Shown here one piece after another: positions 17,154 to 25,054 of a stretch of 64,000 nucleotides of DNA. The stretch's first letter is position 1. Every line of letters starts with the position of its first letter. The translations under genes and the position numbers were made by a program. The notes beneath the pieces are model-generated. The model was not told the origin of the DNA and ran no database searches. It saw only the letters and a list, made by a program, of their open reading frames with translations. The stretch comes from CAVVNN01 sp963838035 (lineage in GTDB: Bacteria; Actinomycetota; Thermoleophilia; Solirubrobacterales; 70-9): contig CAWIPM010000002.1 of NCBI GenBank assembly GCA_963838035.1, positions 677,249 to 741,248 on the forward strand. The letters are read 5' to 3'.

Positions 17154-18188
17154 CTACCGGGACAGCCGCTTGAGCAGTGCGCAGGTCGCCCACCAGTAGC
17201 TGCGCAGAGCAAGGCGAGCGGGCAGCGAGCGGGCCGGCGACCCGATGAAGGGCGAGTCGAGGTCGGCGGTGAGCCAGGAGGCAAACTCGGCTGTGCTGAC
17301 CGTGCGGGTCGCCTGCACCCGGCGGCGCTCGCGCAACAGGCGGGGCAGCCAGCGGAGCAGGTCGAAGTTGGCGGCGAGCTTCTGCCTCCCCCATCCCCCG
17401 GCGATTGAGACCGGGATCAGCGCCAGCTCGGTCGCGAGCAGCGCCGGAGCGAGCAGGGCCAGCAGGCTCGCCGGGTAGACGCGGATCAGGAAGGCCCAAC
17501 GGTTGCGCTCCAGCCAGCGCCACTTCAGCTCGCGGGCGCCGAACTCGTAATCGTGGTCGACCACCGCGGCGGGCTCGATTCCGAGCCTGCCTCCGCGCAA
17601 TCGCAGGCGCAACGAGAGGTCGACGTCCTCGTGGTAGAGGAAGAAGGGCTCGGCAAAGCCGCCGACCTCCTCCCAGGATCGACGGGGGATCGCAAGACAG
17701 GCGCCGGAGAGGGCGGTGACCTCGCCGGCGGCGGGCGCGTCGGCAATCGGGTGGCCATGGCCACCCGCCCAGACGATCCCGGTGAAGTGGACCGGATTGC
17801 CGGCAGAGTTGATCCGAGCGCCGGCGCCTTCGGCGACCAGCGCCTGCCAGGCGGCCCAACCGCGGTCCTCGACCCAAGGGCGGCGGATCGCATCGCCGAA
17901 TCCGGGCAGCGGGGCGGCGTCGGGGTTGAGGATGACGAGCAGCTCGCCACGAGCGGCCGCGGCTCCGGCGTTGCAGCCGGCGGCGAAGCCGAGGTTGCGC
18001 CCGCTCTGCACCAGGCGCGCCGAGGGAGCCAGGTTCGCCACCACCTCCGGGGTGCCGTCGTCGGAGTCGTTGTCGACGACGATCAGCTCGTCATCCGCCC
18101 CCAGCTCCGGCAGCAGCGCGGGCAGGGTCCGAGCCAGCTCCTCGCGGCTGTTCCATGCGACGATGACGATGGAGAGCGTCGGACGCAC
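17154..18188 (-). CDS. Family 2 glycosyltransferase (WbbL-like)
   Basis: 344 residues. TLSIVIVAWNSREELARTLP opens the GT-A fold, VVDNDSDDGT binds the nucleotide-sugar, GFAAGCNAGAAAARGELLVI followed by LNPDAAP is the DXD-like site, and FFLYHEDVDLSLRLRLRGG carries the EDVDL acid region. This motif set is that of rhamnosyltransferases like WbbL, which attach sugars to cell-wall or capsule lipids. The C-terminal third has two hydrophobic stretches (LIRVYPASLLALLAPALLAT). GTG 18188 follows TAGCCT by 9 nt. Convergent with the SDR gene, 13 bp apart. Confidence 0.85.
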   Translation of the reverse strand: MRPTLSIVIVAWNSREELARTLPALLPELGADDELIVVDNDSDDGTPEVVANLAPSARLVQSGRNLGFAAGCNAGAAAARGELLVILNPDAAPLPGFGDAIRRPWVEDRGWAAWQALVAEGAGARINSAGNPVHFTGIVWAGGHGHPIADAPAAGEVTALSGACLAIPRRSWEEVGGFAEPFFLYHEDVDLSLRLRLRGGRLGIEPAAVVDHDYEFGARELKWRWLERNRWAFLIRVYPASLLALLAPALLATELALIPVSIAGGWGRQKLAANFDLLRWLPRLLRERRRVQATRTVSTAEFASWLTADLDSPFIGSPARSLPARLALRSYWWATCALLKRLSR

Positions 18189-18200
18189 CGACGCCGCAGG

Positions 18201-21053
18201 CTAGCGCCGGTGATCGCGCCCTCGCCTGTGCCTCGCCTTCTTGGGGCAGGACGTGCGCAGCTTCCGCCGTTGGTTCGCCTTCTTGCCGTTCTGGGCTTTG
18301 AGCCTGACGATCGCGCGGACCCCCTTCCTCCCGCAGAGGTTGCGCGAGTTGACCAACAGCCCCCTCCTGCCGCCCGGCAGGGTGAGGATGAATTTGGAGA
18401 CGGGCACGTCGGGGACCGTGTCGTAGGTGGTTCGGAGGCCACCGTGGAAGGTGTCGACGCGGCCGACGAGGTTGATGTCGACCTGGCCATGCAGGGCCGC
18501 AACGAGATCGGGTAGCAGGTTGTCGGACGAGCGCAGGTAGACCGGGCCTTCGAGCGGCTTGTCGAGCAGCGGCGTGAACGCGCGAGCGAAGCCGTAGACC
18601 GACCCCGAAGGGCATTCGTGGGCGGCGAACTGCACCCGCGTGCAGATCTTGCTGAGGCTGCTCTGCTTGAGGATCAGCGCATGCGGTAGGGCGACCGCGG
18701 CGCGGCTGATGTTGGCGTCGCCTTCGCGGGCCTGGAGCACCGCCCGCAGCCTCGGGCTCTGCGCCCGGCTCATGCCGCCGAACAGGCGCAGGTGGAGCTT
18801 CGGCTCGAAGCCGAGCTTCTCGCACCCGCTCGCCTGGAAAGGAGTCGAAACAGGGTCAGCGCTGAATGCCGCCGGGTCGGTGGGGTCGGCGCCTCCACCG
18901 CGCAGCGTCGCAGCGACCGCCATCGGCGAGCAGTTGGTCGGGTTGATCGAGAACTGGTTGCGGTCAATATGGACGGCGACCGAGCGGAGGTCGAGCAGCG
19001 CGCCGCCGAAGACGTGCGGGATCGGGTCGGAGACGGCATGGATCTGCGCCGTTTCCGGGTCGACGAACAATGCCACCCTCACCACGACCGTGCCCAGGTC
19101 AAAGGGCCCGGCCGTGGCGGGGGTGACGATTGCCAGGGAGAGAGGGGCCCCGTCATAGGGGCCTGCGAGGAAGGCTTTTCCGTCGATGTGGAAGGGCGAG
19201 GAGCCACTGCCGGCGGCGATCGAGGCGCTGCCGATTTGGCTGGCGGACGGGCAGCTGGAACCGGCTGCCTCGGCGATTCCGCTGCTCGCCGCTGCCGCCG
19301 CAAGCGCCGACTCCGGGCAGTACGCGACCCCGGCGAGCTTCGCGGTCAGGCCGGGCGGCAGGTCGATCGTCGCGCCCTTCAGCTCCTGGTTGCCGTCGGA
19401 GCGGGCGATGTCGACGTTGAGCTTGGTGTAGGCACCGCCCTGGTGGTTGGTCGTCTCGGCGGCGAAGCTCGGTGCGAAGGGTCGCGCCGCCAGGGCTTTC
19501 GCGCAGGCACCGCCGCCGGGGGCGGTGGTGAGGGTGAAACCTGCTTCCGGGGTGGCGTCCGGGTTGCCGGACCAGGGGGTCATCCGAGCCGTGGTCGCAT
19601 TTGGCCCGCAGATTGGCGGGCTGGTCAAGGTTGCCGTCGGCCCACCGTCGAATTCGAGCTCAAACGATGTGAACGGAACCTGCGGAGTTTCGGAAAAGGT
19701 CGTGGTCAGCTGGCCGGTTTTCGGGTCTGCGCTGACATTGCCGACCAGACGAACCGAGATTCCGTATCGCGCCGACTCGGCGTCGACGAAGATCCTGTAC
19801 TCGTTGCCCGAGGCGGGGTCGCGACTCTCCTGCCGGCCAACGTAGACGTCGCCGGTCAGATTGCCTTCCGGTAGCGGCGGCGAGGTGATTTCCACCGTGC
19901 CGATCTTCGACGCGGCCGGGCAGGCGACCGGGTCTCTGGTCCCCTTGCCGAACTGTTCGTCGCTGCAGGCCTGCAGGCCATTGGCGGCCGAGGGGTTGAT
20001 GCCCATTCCCGAGGGCAATCTCACCGCGGCGGTCCTCGTGTCGGAGCTGTCCTGTTCGTGCGGGTCTTCTCCCGGCAGCAGGTGGGGGACCGTGACCGTC
20101 ACCGCAGCGCCGGAGGGCGAATCGGTTTCGGCGGTGTTCGGATCGACGCCAATCGAGGGCTCGTAGGGAATCGTGTCGCATTCCCTCGGTTCGGTCCCGG
20201 GGGGAATCGGCGACTCGAGGGCCGGCGCGGCGCTCGCCGGAAACTCATATCCCTGCGCGGCCTCTTCTGCGTAGGAGCCCGCGAGCAGGTAGGTCGAGTA
20301 GTCGTGTTCGTGCGGCGCCACTGCCGGCCCGAGGCAGGTGCTGGGGGTGGTGATGAAGGTGCCGTCGCCGGCGCGGCCGTCGAAGACGAGGCGGTTCTTG
20401 AGAATCAGGCCTTTGACCAGGGGTTCGAGTTCGGCGACCCGGGGAACGGCGATCGTGAAGCCCTCGTGGTAGTCGCCGTCCCAGGAAATATCCGCTTTCA
20501 GGAACACTTCGTGGCCCGCGAGTTCGAGACCGAAGAGCGCCGGTTCACCGTTCGGCGGGACGACGTTGTAGACGGGAACCAGGGTCAGGGGCGGAGTCGG
20601 TGGCGACGGCACCCCCAGCAGCGACGCCGTCACAGCGCTTTCGCCAACCTTCGACCCGATCGGGCAGCCGCTTGCGCCGCTTTCGAAGGTTTCAAGCGGG
20701 CAGCGTTCGGCCGCCCCTGGATTCACGCTGAGCCCGACCGGGAGGTCGACGCGGACAGTCTCGAGTTCTCCTTCCGGGGTTTCGAGCGGGCCGACCGTCG
20801 AGTGCTTGACGATGAACTGGGTGAAGCCGACCTGGGGATGCCCGGCGGCCTGTTCGAAGAACTGCCCCGGGGTTGCGACCGAGCAGGTCGGCGTGTCCGA
20901 GGTGCAGGTCCCCGCCTGCCAGCCGGAGTCGACCTGCGGGCTGTGGGGATCGCTCGGCGCGATGATCCCGGCCGTGTCCGCCTCCGCCATCGGCACCGCA
21001 ACCACCATCGCCGCGGCGACCAGAGCCAGAGCCAGAGCGCATGCCCGTCCCAT
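18201..21053 (-). CDS. Large secreted protein with four Cys-containing repeats
   Basis: 950 residues. Signal peptide ALALALVAAAMVVAVPMAEA at the N-terminus, start ATG 21053 fixed by GGAGGGGGAAAA. After an N-terminal region the protein has about four repeats of 150-200 residues, each opening with a LPxGLxxNP-type strand (VDLPVGLSVNPGAAERCPL; VRLPSGMGINPSAANGL; IDLPPGLTAKLAGVAYCPES; VALPHALILKQSSLSKICTR), then C..CPxxSxIG and a later FxxxPQxPFxxF segment (SETPQVPFTSFELEFDGG). A very basic tail (KKARHRRGRDHRR) ends it. This repeat family is common in Solirubrobacterales surface proteins; function unknown, probably cell-surface. Confidence 0.8.
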   Translation of the reverse strand: MGRACALALALVAAAMVVAVPMAEADTAGIIAPSDPHSPQVDSGWQAGTCTSDTPTCSVATPGQFFEQAAGHPQVGFTQFIVKHSTVGPLETPEGELETVRVDLPVGLSVNPGAAERCPLETFESGASGCPIGSKVGESAVTASLLGVPSPPTPPLTLVPVYNVVPPNGEPALFGLELAGHEVFLKADISWDGDYHEGFTIAVPRVAELEPLVKGLILKNRLVFDGRAGDGTFITTPSTCLGPAVAPHEHDYSTYLLAGSYAEEAAQGYEFPASAAPALESPIPPGTEPRECDTIPYEPSIGVDPNTAETDSPSGAAVTVTVPHLLPGEDPHEQDSSDTRTAAVRLPSGMGINPSAANGLQACSDEQFGKGTRDPVACPAASKIGTVEITSPPLPEGNLTGDVYVGRQESRDPASGNEYRIFVDAESARYGISVRLVGNVSADPKTGQLTTTFSETPQVPFTSFELEFDGGPTATLTSPPICGPNATTARMTPWSGNPDATPEAGFTLTTAPGGGACAKALAARPFAPSFAAETTNHQGGAYTKLNVDIARSDGNQELKGATIDLPPGLTAKLAGVAYCPESALAAAAASSGIAEAAGSSCPSASQIGSASIAAGSGSSPFHIDGKAFLAGPYDGAPLSLAIVTPATAGPFDLGTVVVRVALFVDPETAQIHAVSDPIPHVFGGALLDLRSVAVHIDRNQFSINPTNCSPMAVAATLRGGGADPTDPAAFSADPVSTPFQASGCEKLGFEPKLHLRLFGGMSRAQSPRLRAVLQAREGDANISRAAVALPHALILKQSSLSKICTRVQFAAHECPSGSVYGFARAFTPLLDKPLEGPVYLRSSDNLLPDLVAALHGQVDINLVGRVDTFHGGLRTTYDTVPDVPVSKFILTLPGGRRGLLVNSRNLCGRKGVRAIVRLKAQNGKKANQRRKLRTSCPKKARHRRGRDHRR

Positions 21054-21134
21054 CGGTTTTCCCCCTCCGCAATTCATCCCGACAAAGAGACTACCCTATT
21101 TTCGGTAAATTGCCTAATCTCTTTTTGGAGGAGA

Positions 21135-21207
21135 AGCGGACGACGGGTCTCGAACCCGCGACCTCGAGCTTGGGAAGCTCGCGCTCTACCAGCTGAGCTA
21201 CGTCCGC
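21135..21207 (-). tRNA. tRNA-Gly(CCC), intact copy
   Basis: Acceptor GCGGACG pairs with CGTCCGC, D arm AGCTCAGCTGGTAGAGC, anticodon arm CGAGC-TTCCCAA-GCTCG (anticodon CCC), T arm CGGGTTCGAGACCCG, discriminator T. CCA not encoded. 73 nt. A second, 41-nt copy of its 5' half sits 3.7 kb away at 24945-24985. A TAGGAT box lies 26 nt upstream at 21234-21239. Confidence 0.95.
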
Positions 21208-21212
21208 CTGGT

Positions 21213-21456
21213 GGAATTCCTGATCCCAGAGCCATCCTAGGCGATTCCGCATCAGCAGGTAGAGCGCGAGTAATTCGTTCGTGGTGTTGATTGGTGCAAG
21301 ACATCGGCTCCTGTCGCACGGGCGGAATTCCCATTCTCAAGCCATTTGGGGCGCTCAAGTCTCATTTCGAGGACCTCGAAACAGGTTGGATTGGCGCTCT
21401 ACCGGTTCGAGCCTGAAGCCGCCCGAAGAATTCCTGACTCCCAAGCCATTTGGGGC
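21213..21456. repeat. Three degenerate ~30-bp repeats next to tRNA-Gly
   Basis: The flank GGAATTCCTGATCCCAGAGC at 21213 recurs imperfectly at 21323 (GGAATTCCCATTCTCAAGCC) and 21426 (GAATTCCTGACTCCCAAGCC); the last two continue as ATTTGGGGC. Spacing is about 103-110 bp. The third copy is preceded by GCGCTCTACC, a string of the tRNA D arm. They look like decayed duplications of the tRNA flank. Confidence 0.55.
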
Positions 21457-21480
21457 CGAAGACATCTCGCGCCTCTGACC

Positions 21481-21501
21481 AACTCCGAACAGATCCCGAA
21501 C
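21481..21501. repeat. Direct repeat, left copy
   Basis: Perfect 21-bp match to 24789-24809 (core ACTCCGAACAGATCCCGAAC). The two copies have the same orientation and bracket vapBC, the FAD enzyme and the hydrolase. Confidence 0.8.
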
Positions 21502-21522
21502 ACTCGATTCGGAGTTCAGCTC

Positions 21523-21563
21523 TTGGCATTCATGTTAAACAAGCCGATATGATGCCTTCATAT
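21523..21563 (+). promoter_or_regulatory. vapB promoter and palindromic operator
   Basis: TTGGCA (21523-21528), 19 bp, TATGAT (21548-21553), then 8 nt to the ATG, a leaderless start. ATATGA-TGCCT-TCATAT (21547-21563) is an inverted repeat across the -10 box and the start codon, the place where a ribbon-helix-helix antitoxin would autorepress. Confidence 0.55.
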
Positions 21564-21798
21564 GAGCCGCCTTCTTTCCGTCTCCCTGCCCGACGATCTC
21601 GCTGAGGAGACTGACGCTCTCGCCCAGAGCCTGGGCAAGACCCGAAGCGAGATCGTCCGCGACGCCCTGCGCCGTCACGTGCAGGTCGAGCGCTTCGCTG
21701 AGCTGCAGCGCTACGGGCGCGAGCGCGCCGAGGCCCTCGGGATCGGACCCGATGACAGCGAGACTCTGGTTGACGAGATGCGCTCCGGGCGCGGCTGA
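21562..21798 (+). CDS. vapB: Ribbon-helix-helix antitoxin (VapB/CopG type)
   Basis: 78 residues. SRLLSVSLPDDLAEETDALA is the beta-strand and first helix of an RHH domain, GKTRSEIVRDALRRHVQVER the second helix and conserved TRSEIVRDALR. The C-terminal tail (RERAEALGIGPDDSETLVDE) would wrap the toxin; a similar tail occurs in antitoxins paired with COG1569 PIN toxins. The stop overlaps the first in-frame codon of the toxin frame. Promoter and operator at 21523-21563. Confidence 0.88.
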   Translation: MSRLLSVSLPDDLAEETDALAQSLGKTRSEIVRDALRRHVQVERFAELQRYGRERAEALGIGPDDSETLVDEMRSGRG

Positions 21799-22214
21799 TC
21801 CTGCGAGTCGCCTGCGACACCAACGTCCTCGTGTCGGCGTTCATCGCCGCCGGACCGCCAAGCCGGGTTCTCGAGGAGACCATCGACGCTCGCTTGGAGC
21901 TCGTCCTGCCCCAACCGGTGATGGTCGAGCTGGAGCGGATTCTCACCGAAAAGCTGGGCTTCGAGCCGCCGCGCTGGCAAGCGGTCGAGGAGCTTCTCCT
22001 CGACCTCGCGGCCGAGCTGGTTCCGGCGCCTGAGGGCCCGCCCGAGGCGGTGACGGGCGACCCAGACGATGATCTGATCCTTGCCTGCGCGATTCAGGCT
22101 GCGGTGGAAGTTCTCGTGTCCGGCGATCATCGGCACCTTCTCCCCGCAGGAGAGCATCGGGGCGTTCGAATCATCACCCCGCAAGCACTGTTGGCAGAGC
22201 TACGAGGGGCATAG
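21795..22214 (+). CDS. vapC: PIN-domain toxin (VapC-like), apparently starting with CTG
   Basis: 139 residues. The frame reads LILRVACDTNVLVSAFIAAG: the first catalytic Asp is in CDTN. PQPVMVELERILTEKLGF supplies the Glu, TGDPDDDLILACAIQAAVEV the second Asp cluster and SGDHRHLL the last Asp, so the ribonuclease site is complete (COG1569-type PIN). An in-frame TGA at 21771 closes the frame upstream, and no ATG, GTG or TTG exists before CDTN. The most economical start is CTG 21795, which overlaps the antitoxin TGA (CTGA), the position where ATGA or GTGA would be expected. Starting at GTG 21831 would remove the first Asp. Confidence 0.8.
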   Translation: MILRVACDTNVLVSAFIAAGPPSRVLEETIDARLELVLPQPVMVELERILTEKLGFEPPRWQAVEELLLDLAAELVPAPEGPPEAVTGDPDDDLILACAIQAAVEVLVSGDHRHLLPAGEHRGVRIITPQALLAELRGA

Positions 22215-22410
22215 GGCGGCCTTCGCACTCAGTGTCGTCGAGATCGAGGCGGTCAAGCAAAAACCAGGCAGCGGCCGCTCCCGCTTTCACACGCGAAGGA
22301 GGCACGTCGGGCTCGAGATCGAGGCGACCGCTCTCGGTCGAAAGGAAGACCGCACCTGGCGAGGGGTCCGGATCGTCGCCGCGCCTCATCACCCGTTTGC
22401 CCTCGCCATA

Positions 22411-23820
22411 TCAACCGAGCAGCCGCAGCAGATCCTCGCGGTCAGGGCCTGGCATCTGCAGGCGCTCGTGCTGACCCGCCAGTTCGAGGATGCGCTTGGG
22501 CACGCCGTCCTGCGCGAAGGTCTCGCTCAACGGCGTCAGGCAGGAGCGGGACTCCAGGAAGGCCCTGAAGAGGTCGGGATCGTGCAGCATCGCCGTGAGC
22601 AGCGCTCCCCGCAGGGCCTGCGACGGGTCACTCGGCCGTGGCGGCTCCAATCCTTCGCGCAGCGCCTCGATTTCGTTCAGCCGACTGCGATCCTCGGCGA
22701 CCGTCTCCCGATACCAGGGAGTCAGCCGCGCCTCGGTGGCCTCATCCCACGCCTGCGCGAACTCCAACGGGCCCTCCAAATGGGAGCTGACGACCTCGCG
22801 CAGGGACTGCGCGTGCACCAGTCCTAGGGAGATCCCGCGACCGAGCGAGGGGTTCGTGCACGCGCAAGCATCACCGAGCAGCGCGATGCCGGTGAGCAGC
22901 GGCTGCCCGTCGCGCAGCGGGCGGCGGTAGCGGTCGATCACACCGCCCATCGCCAAGAGGTCGCTGATCGGCTCGCCCTCCAGCCAGTGCGCATGCGCTG
23001 GGCACGCCTCGACGACGGCACTCCACGCGTCGGGATCGCGCATCCGCTTCAGCGGCTGGTCTCCGCTTGAGATGAAGGTGGTCACTGCCCACGTGCCGTT
23101 GTCCGACGGGAGAGTCAGGATCGAGAAGGTCCCCAGCGGCGCCAGCAGGGGACCGTAGGGCTGCGGCGTCGTACCGTCCGCCGAGCGGAAGAACCGGCCG
23201 TAGTAGATGAACCCCGAATCCTCGGACTCCTCGTGCAGGGGCCCGATGTCCGCGTCACTACACCAGCGCGGCAGCTGCGAGCCCCGGCCCATCGCGTCCA
23301 CCACAAGATCGGCCTGCAGCGTCTCGCCCGAGTCAAGGCGGACGCCGGTCACGTGCGGCGTCCCGTTGCCGGCCTGAATGATCGGCTCCTTCACAGTCAC
23401 GCCCCGGCGCACCTCCACGCCGGGCTCGCCCTCTGCCGCCGCCCCCAGGACCTGCTCAAAAACCGGGCGGCGAGCCGTGTAGGTCACGAACCGCTCATCG
23501 CCTGACCGTGGGCCGCCATCGGCGAGGTTGGGGGGCATCAGGCCAAGCACATCCAGACGCATCGCGCCCGCCGCGACGAGCCCATCGAGAACGTCAGGGA
23601 GCTCTTGCTCCAGCACCGCGCGACCCGCGGGTTGCAGGAAATGAGCCATGCGGAACTGAGCCACGCCATCGCGCGACCACTGCTCCCACGCCTCATCGAC
23701 GGACTCCGGCACGGGATCCGCGTCGCGCTCAAGCACCGTTACCTCGTGCCCGTCGCGCGCCAGCATCAGCCCTGACGCCAGCCCGCACACCCCACCGCCC
23801 AGCACCACGATCCTGGTCAT
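22411..23820 (-). CDS. FAD-dependent monooxygenase/oxidoreductase
   Basis: 469 residues. MTRIVVLGGGVCGLASGLML is a Rossmann GxGxxG, followed by VTVLERDADP; the middle has DLVVDAMGRGSQLPRW (GRGS variant of the GD motif), and LLTGIALLGDACACTNPSLG then RGISLGLVHAQSL contains the FAD ribityl-binding GDA. This is the flavin monooxygenase layout, similar to tryptophan-halogenase/geranylgeranyl-reductase-like enzymes. No membrane segment. Substrate unknown. It is the middle gene of the tRNA-Gly island and lies 78 bp after the hydrolase on the same strand, so the two may act on the same compound. Frame is open 19 codons further up. Confidence 0.85.
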   Translation of the reverse strand: MTRIVVLGGGVCGLASGLMLARDGHEVTVLERDADPVPESVDEAWEQWSRDGVAQFRMAHFLQPAGRAVLEQELPDVLDGLVAAGAMRLDVLGLMPPNLADGGPRSGDERFVTYTARRPVFEQVLGAAAEGEPGVEVRRGVTVKEPIIQAGNGTPHVTGVRLDSGETLQADLVVDAMGRGSQLPRWCSDADIGPLHEESEDSGFIYYGRFFRSADGTTPQPYGPLLAPLGTFSILTLPSDNGTWAVTTFISSGDQPLKRMRDPDAWSAVVEACPAHAHWLEGEPISDLLAMGGVIDRYRRPLRDGQPLLTGIALLGDACACTNPSLGRGISLGLVHAQSLREVVSSHLEGPLEFAQAWDEATEARLTPWYRETVAEDRSRLNEIEALREGLEPPRPSDPSQALRGALLTAMLHDPDLFRAFLESRSCLTPLSETFAQDGVPKRILELAGQHERLQMPGPDREDLLRLLG

Positions 23821-23898
23821 TCTTCGCTCAACCCCCCACCGCTCCCCCGCGCCGCTCACCGCGCTCACAGACACCACAGCACGGCTCGAGACAGAAGC

Positions 23899-24711
23899 TC
23901 ATGCGGGCAGGAAATCTACCAGCAGCCGGTTCACCGCATCCGGCGCCTGCAGTTGCATCCAGTGTCCCGGGCCGTCGAGGCGCTCGTAGCGCCACGGACC
24001 AGCCACCGCCCCGGCCGATCTGGTCATCTGGCCCTCGGTGAGCGCGAAGTCGCCTGAGCTCCACACGCCCATGGTCGGCACCTGTATCGGTGGCGGCTGC
24101 AAGCCGGAGAGCAGAAAGCGCTCCGGGGAAATGTTCGCCCGGTAGTAGTTCAGACCAGGAGTCAGCGAGCCGTCAGCCTCCAATTCGGCGATCACCGCAT
24201 CCGTGTCGGGGTGCCGGCCCCAAGCACGCAAGTTGGCCCAGTCATCGCCCGACAGCCACTGCTCGGCGACTCCGGCGAACTGGAACAGGAGCATGTACCA
24301 CGACTTTTCGTACTGCTCGAAGCCGTCCGTGAAGAACGTCGCGGGATGCCCGACCGACATCGCGACGAGATGGTCGACGCGCTCGGCGGCCATCAACGCA
24401 GTGGCCCACGCTACGCCGGCCCCCCAGTCGTGACCCACCACATGGGCCCGATCGGCGCCCGCCGCGCCGATCACCGCCAGCACGTCACCGACAAGCAGGT
24501 CCATCGTGTAGGCGCCCACGTCTGCCGGCTTGTCCGATCGGCCATAGCCACGCATGTCAGGGACGATGACCTTGAACCCCGCCTGTGCCAGCGTCGGGAC
24601 CTGATGGCGCCACAGTCGCCCCGAGTCGGGAAACCCATGCAGCAGCACCACCGGGCGACCCTCGCCGGTCACCTCATACTCGATACCCACACCCCCAACG
24701 TCGACGCGCAT
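23899..24711 (-). CDS. Alpha/beta hydrolase, epoxide-hydrolase-like
   Basis: 270 residues. VVLLHGFPDSGRLWRHQVP is the HGFPDS oxyanion motif of epoxide hydrolases, PDMRGYGRSDKP the following loop, HVVGHDWGAGVAWATAL the nucleophile elbow with Asp (GHDWGA), and LDGPGHWMQLQAPDAVNRLL the catalytic His. Asp as nucleophile separates it from Ser esterases and fits soluble epoxide hydrolase or haloalkane dehalogenase chemistry. The two Tyr donors of EHs would lie in the lid (for example near LNYYRANISP). Start ATG 24711, alternatively GTG 24717. Upstream on the island, before the FAD enzyme. Confidence 0.85.
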   Translation of the reverse strand: MRVDVGGVGIEYEVTGEGRPVVLLHGFPDSGRLWRHQVPTLAQAGFKVIVPDMRGYGRSDKPADVGAYTMDLLVGDVLAVIGAAGADRAHVVGHDWGAGVAWATALMAAERVDHLVAMSVGHPATFFTDGFEQYEKSWYMLLFQFAGVAEQWLSGDDWANLRAWGRHPDTDAVIAELEADGSLTPGLNYYRANISPERFLLSGLQPPPIQVPTMGVWSSGDFALTEGQMTRSAGAVAGPWRYERLDGPGHWMQLQAPDAVNRLLVDFLPA

Positions 24712-24788
24712 GATCACTGCACCCTATAGCTCAGATTCGGCTCCAGGCCGAGCTCGGCCAACGCTCATCGACCGTTCTGAGCCGGCCA

Positions 24789-24809
24789 AACTCCGAACAG
24801 ATCCCGAAC
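24789..24809. repeat. Direct repeat, right copy
   Basis: Second copy of the perfect 21-bp repeat at 21481-21501, same orientation, lying just upstream of the hydrolase gene. The pair delimits about 3.3 kb. Confidence 0.8.
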
Positions 24810-24944
24810 GACTCTGGCGGGAGGGGAAGCAAATCGCAGCTATGGGAGGCGAAGCCGAGACCGCAGAGGAAACACGACTTCGCTCTAGCAAGCCAAAGCC
24901 TCCATGCCGTCTTGGCCTCCCCTCGCCTCTGCTCCACTCCGCGA

Positions 24945-24985
24945 AGCTTGGGAAGCTCGCGCTCCACCAGCTGAGCTAGGTCCGC
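24945..24985 (-). pseudogene. 5'-half copy of tRNA-Gly(CCC), att-like
   Basis: 41 nt, 39 identical to the tRNA-Gly at 21167-21207, covering the 5' acceptor strand, D arm and anticodon arm; the match ends sharply at the 3' side of the anticodon stem. A TAGAAT -10 box lies at 24996-25001, 10 nt before the tRNA 5' end, so this copy keeps what looks like the native promoter. It cannot make a tRNA. It marks one edge of the island. Confidence 0.8.
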
Positions 24986-25054
24986 GTCGGAGCTGATTCT
25001 ACGGTCGCCGGCCCAGGGTCGCCGGCAAGGGCGGAGGGCTAACCTCCCCGTCCC

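Noticed and set aside
22174..22392. A 72-codon minus-strand ORF between the PIN toxin and the FAD enzyme
   Set aside because: No RBS or leaderless box, overlaps the toxin gene, and the composition is not convincing.
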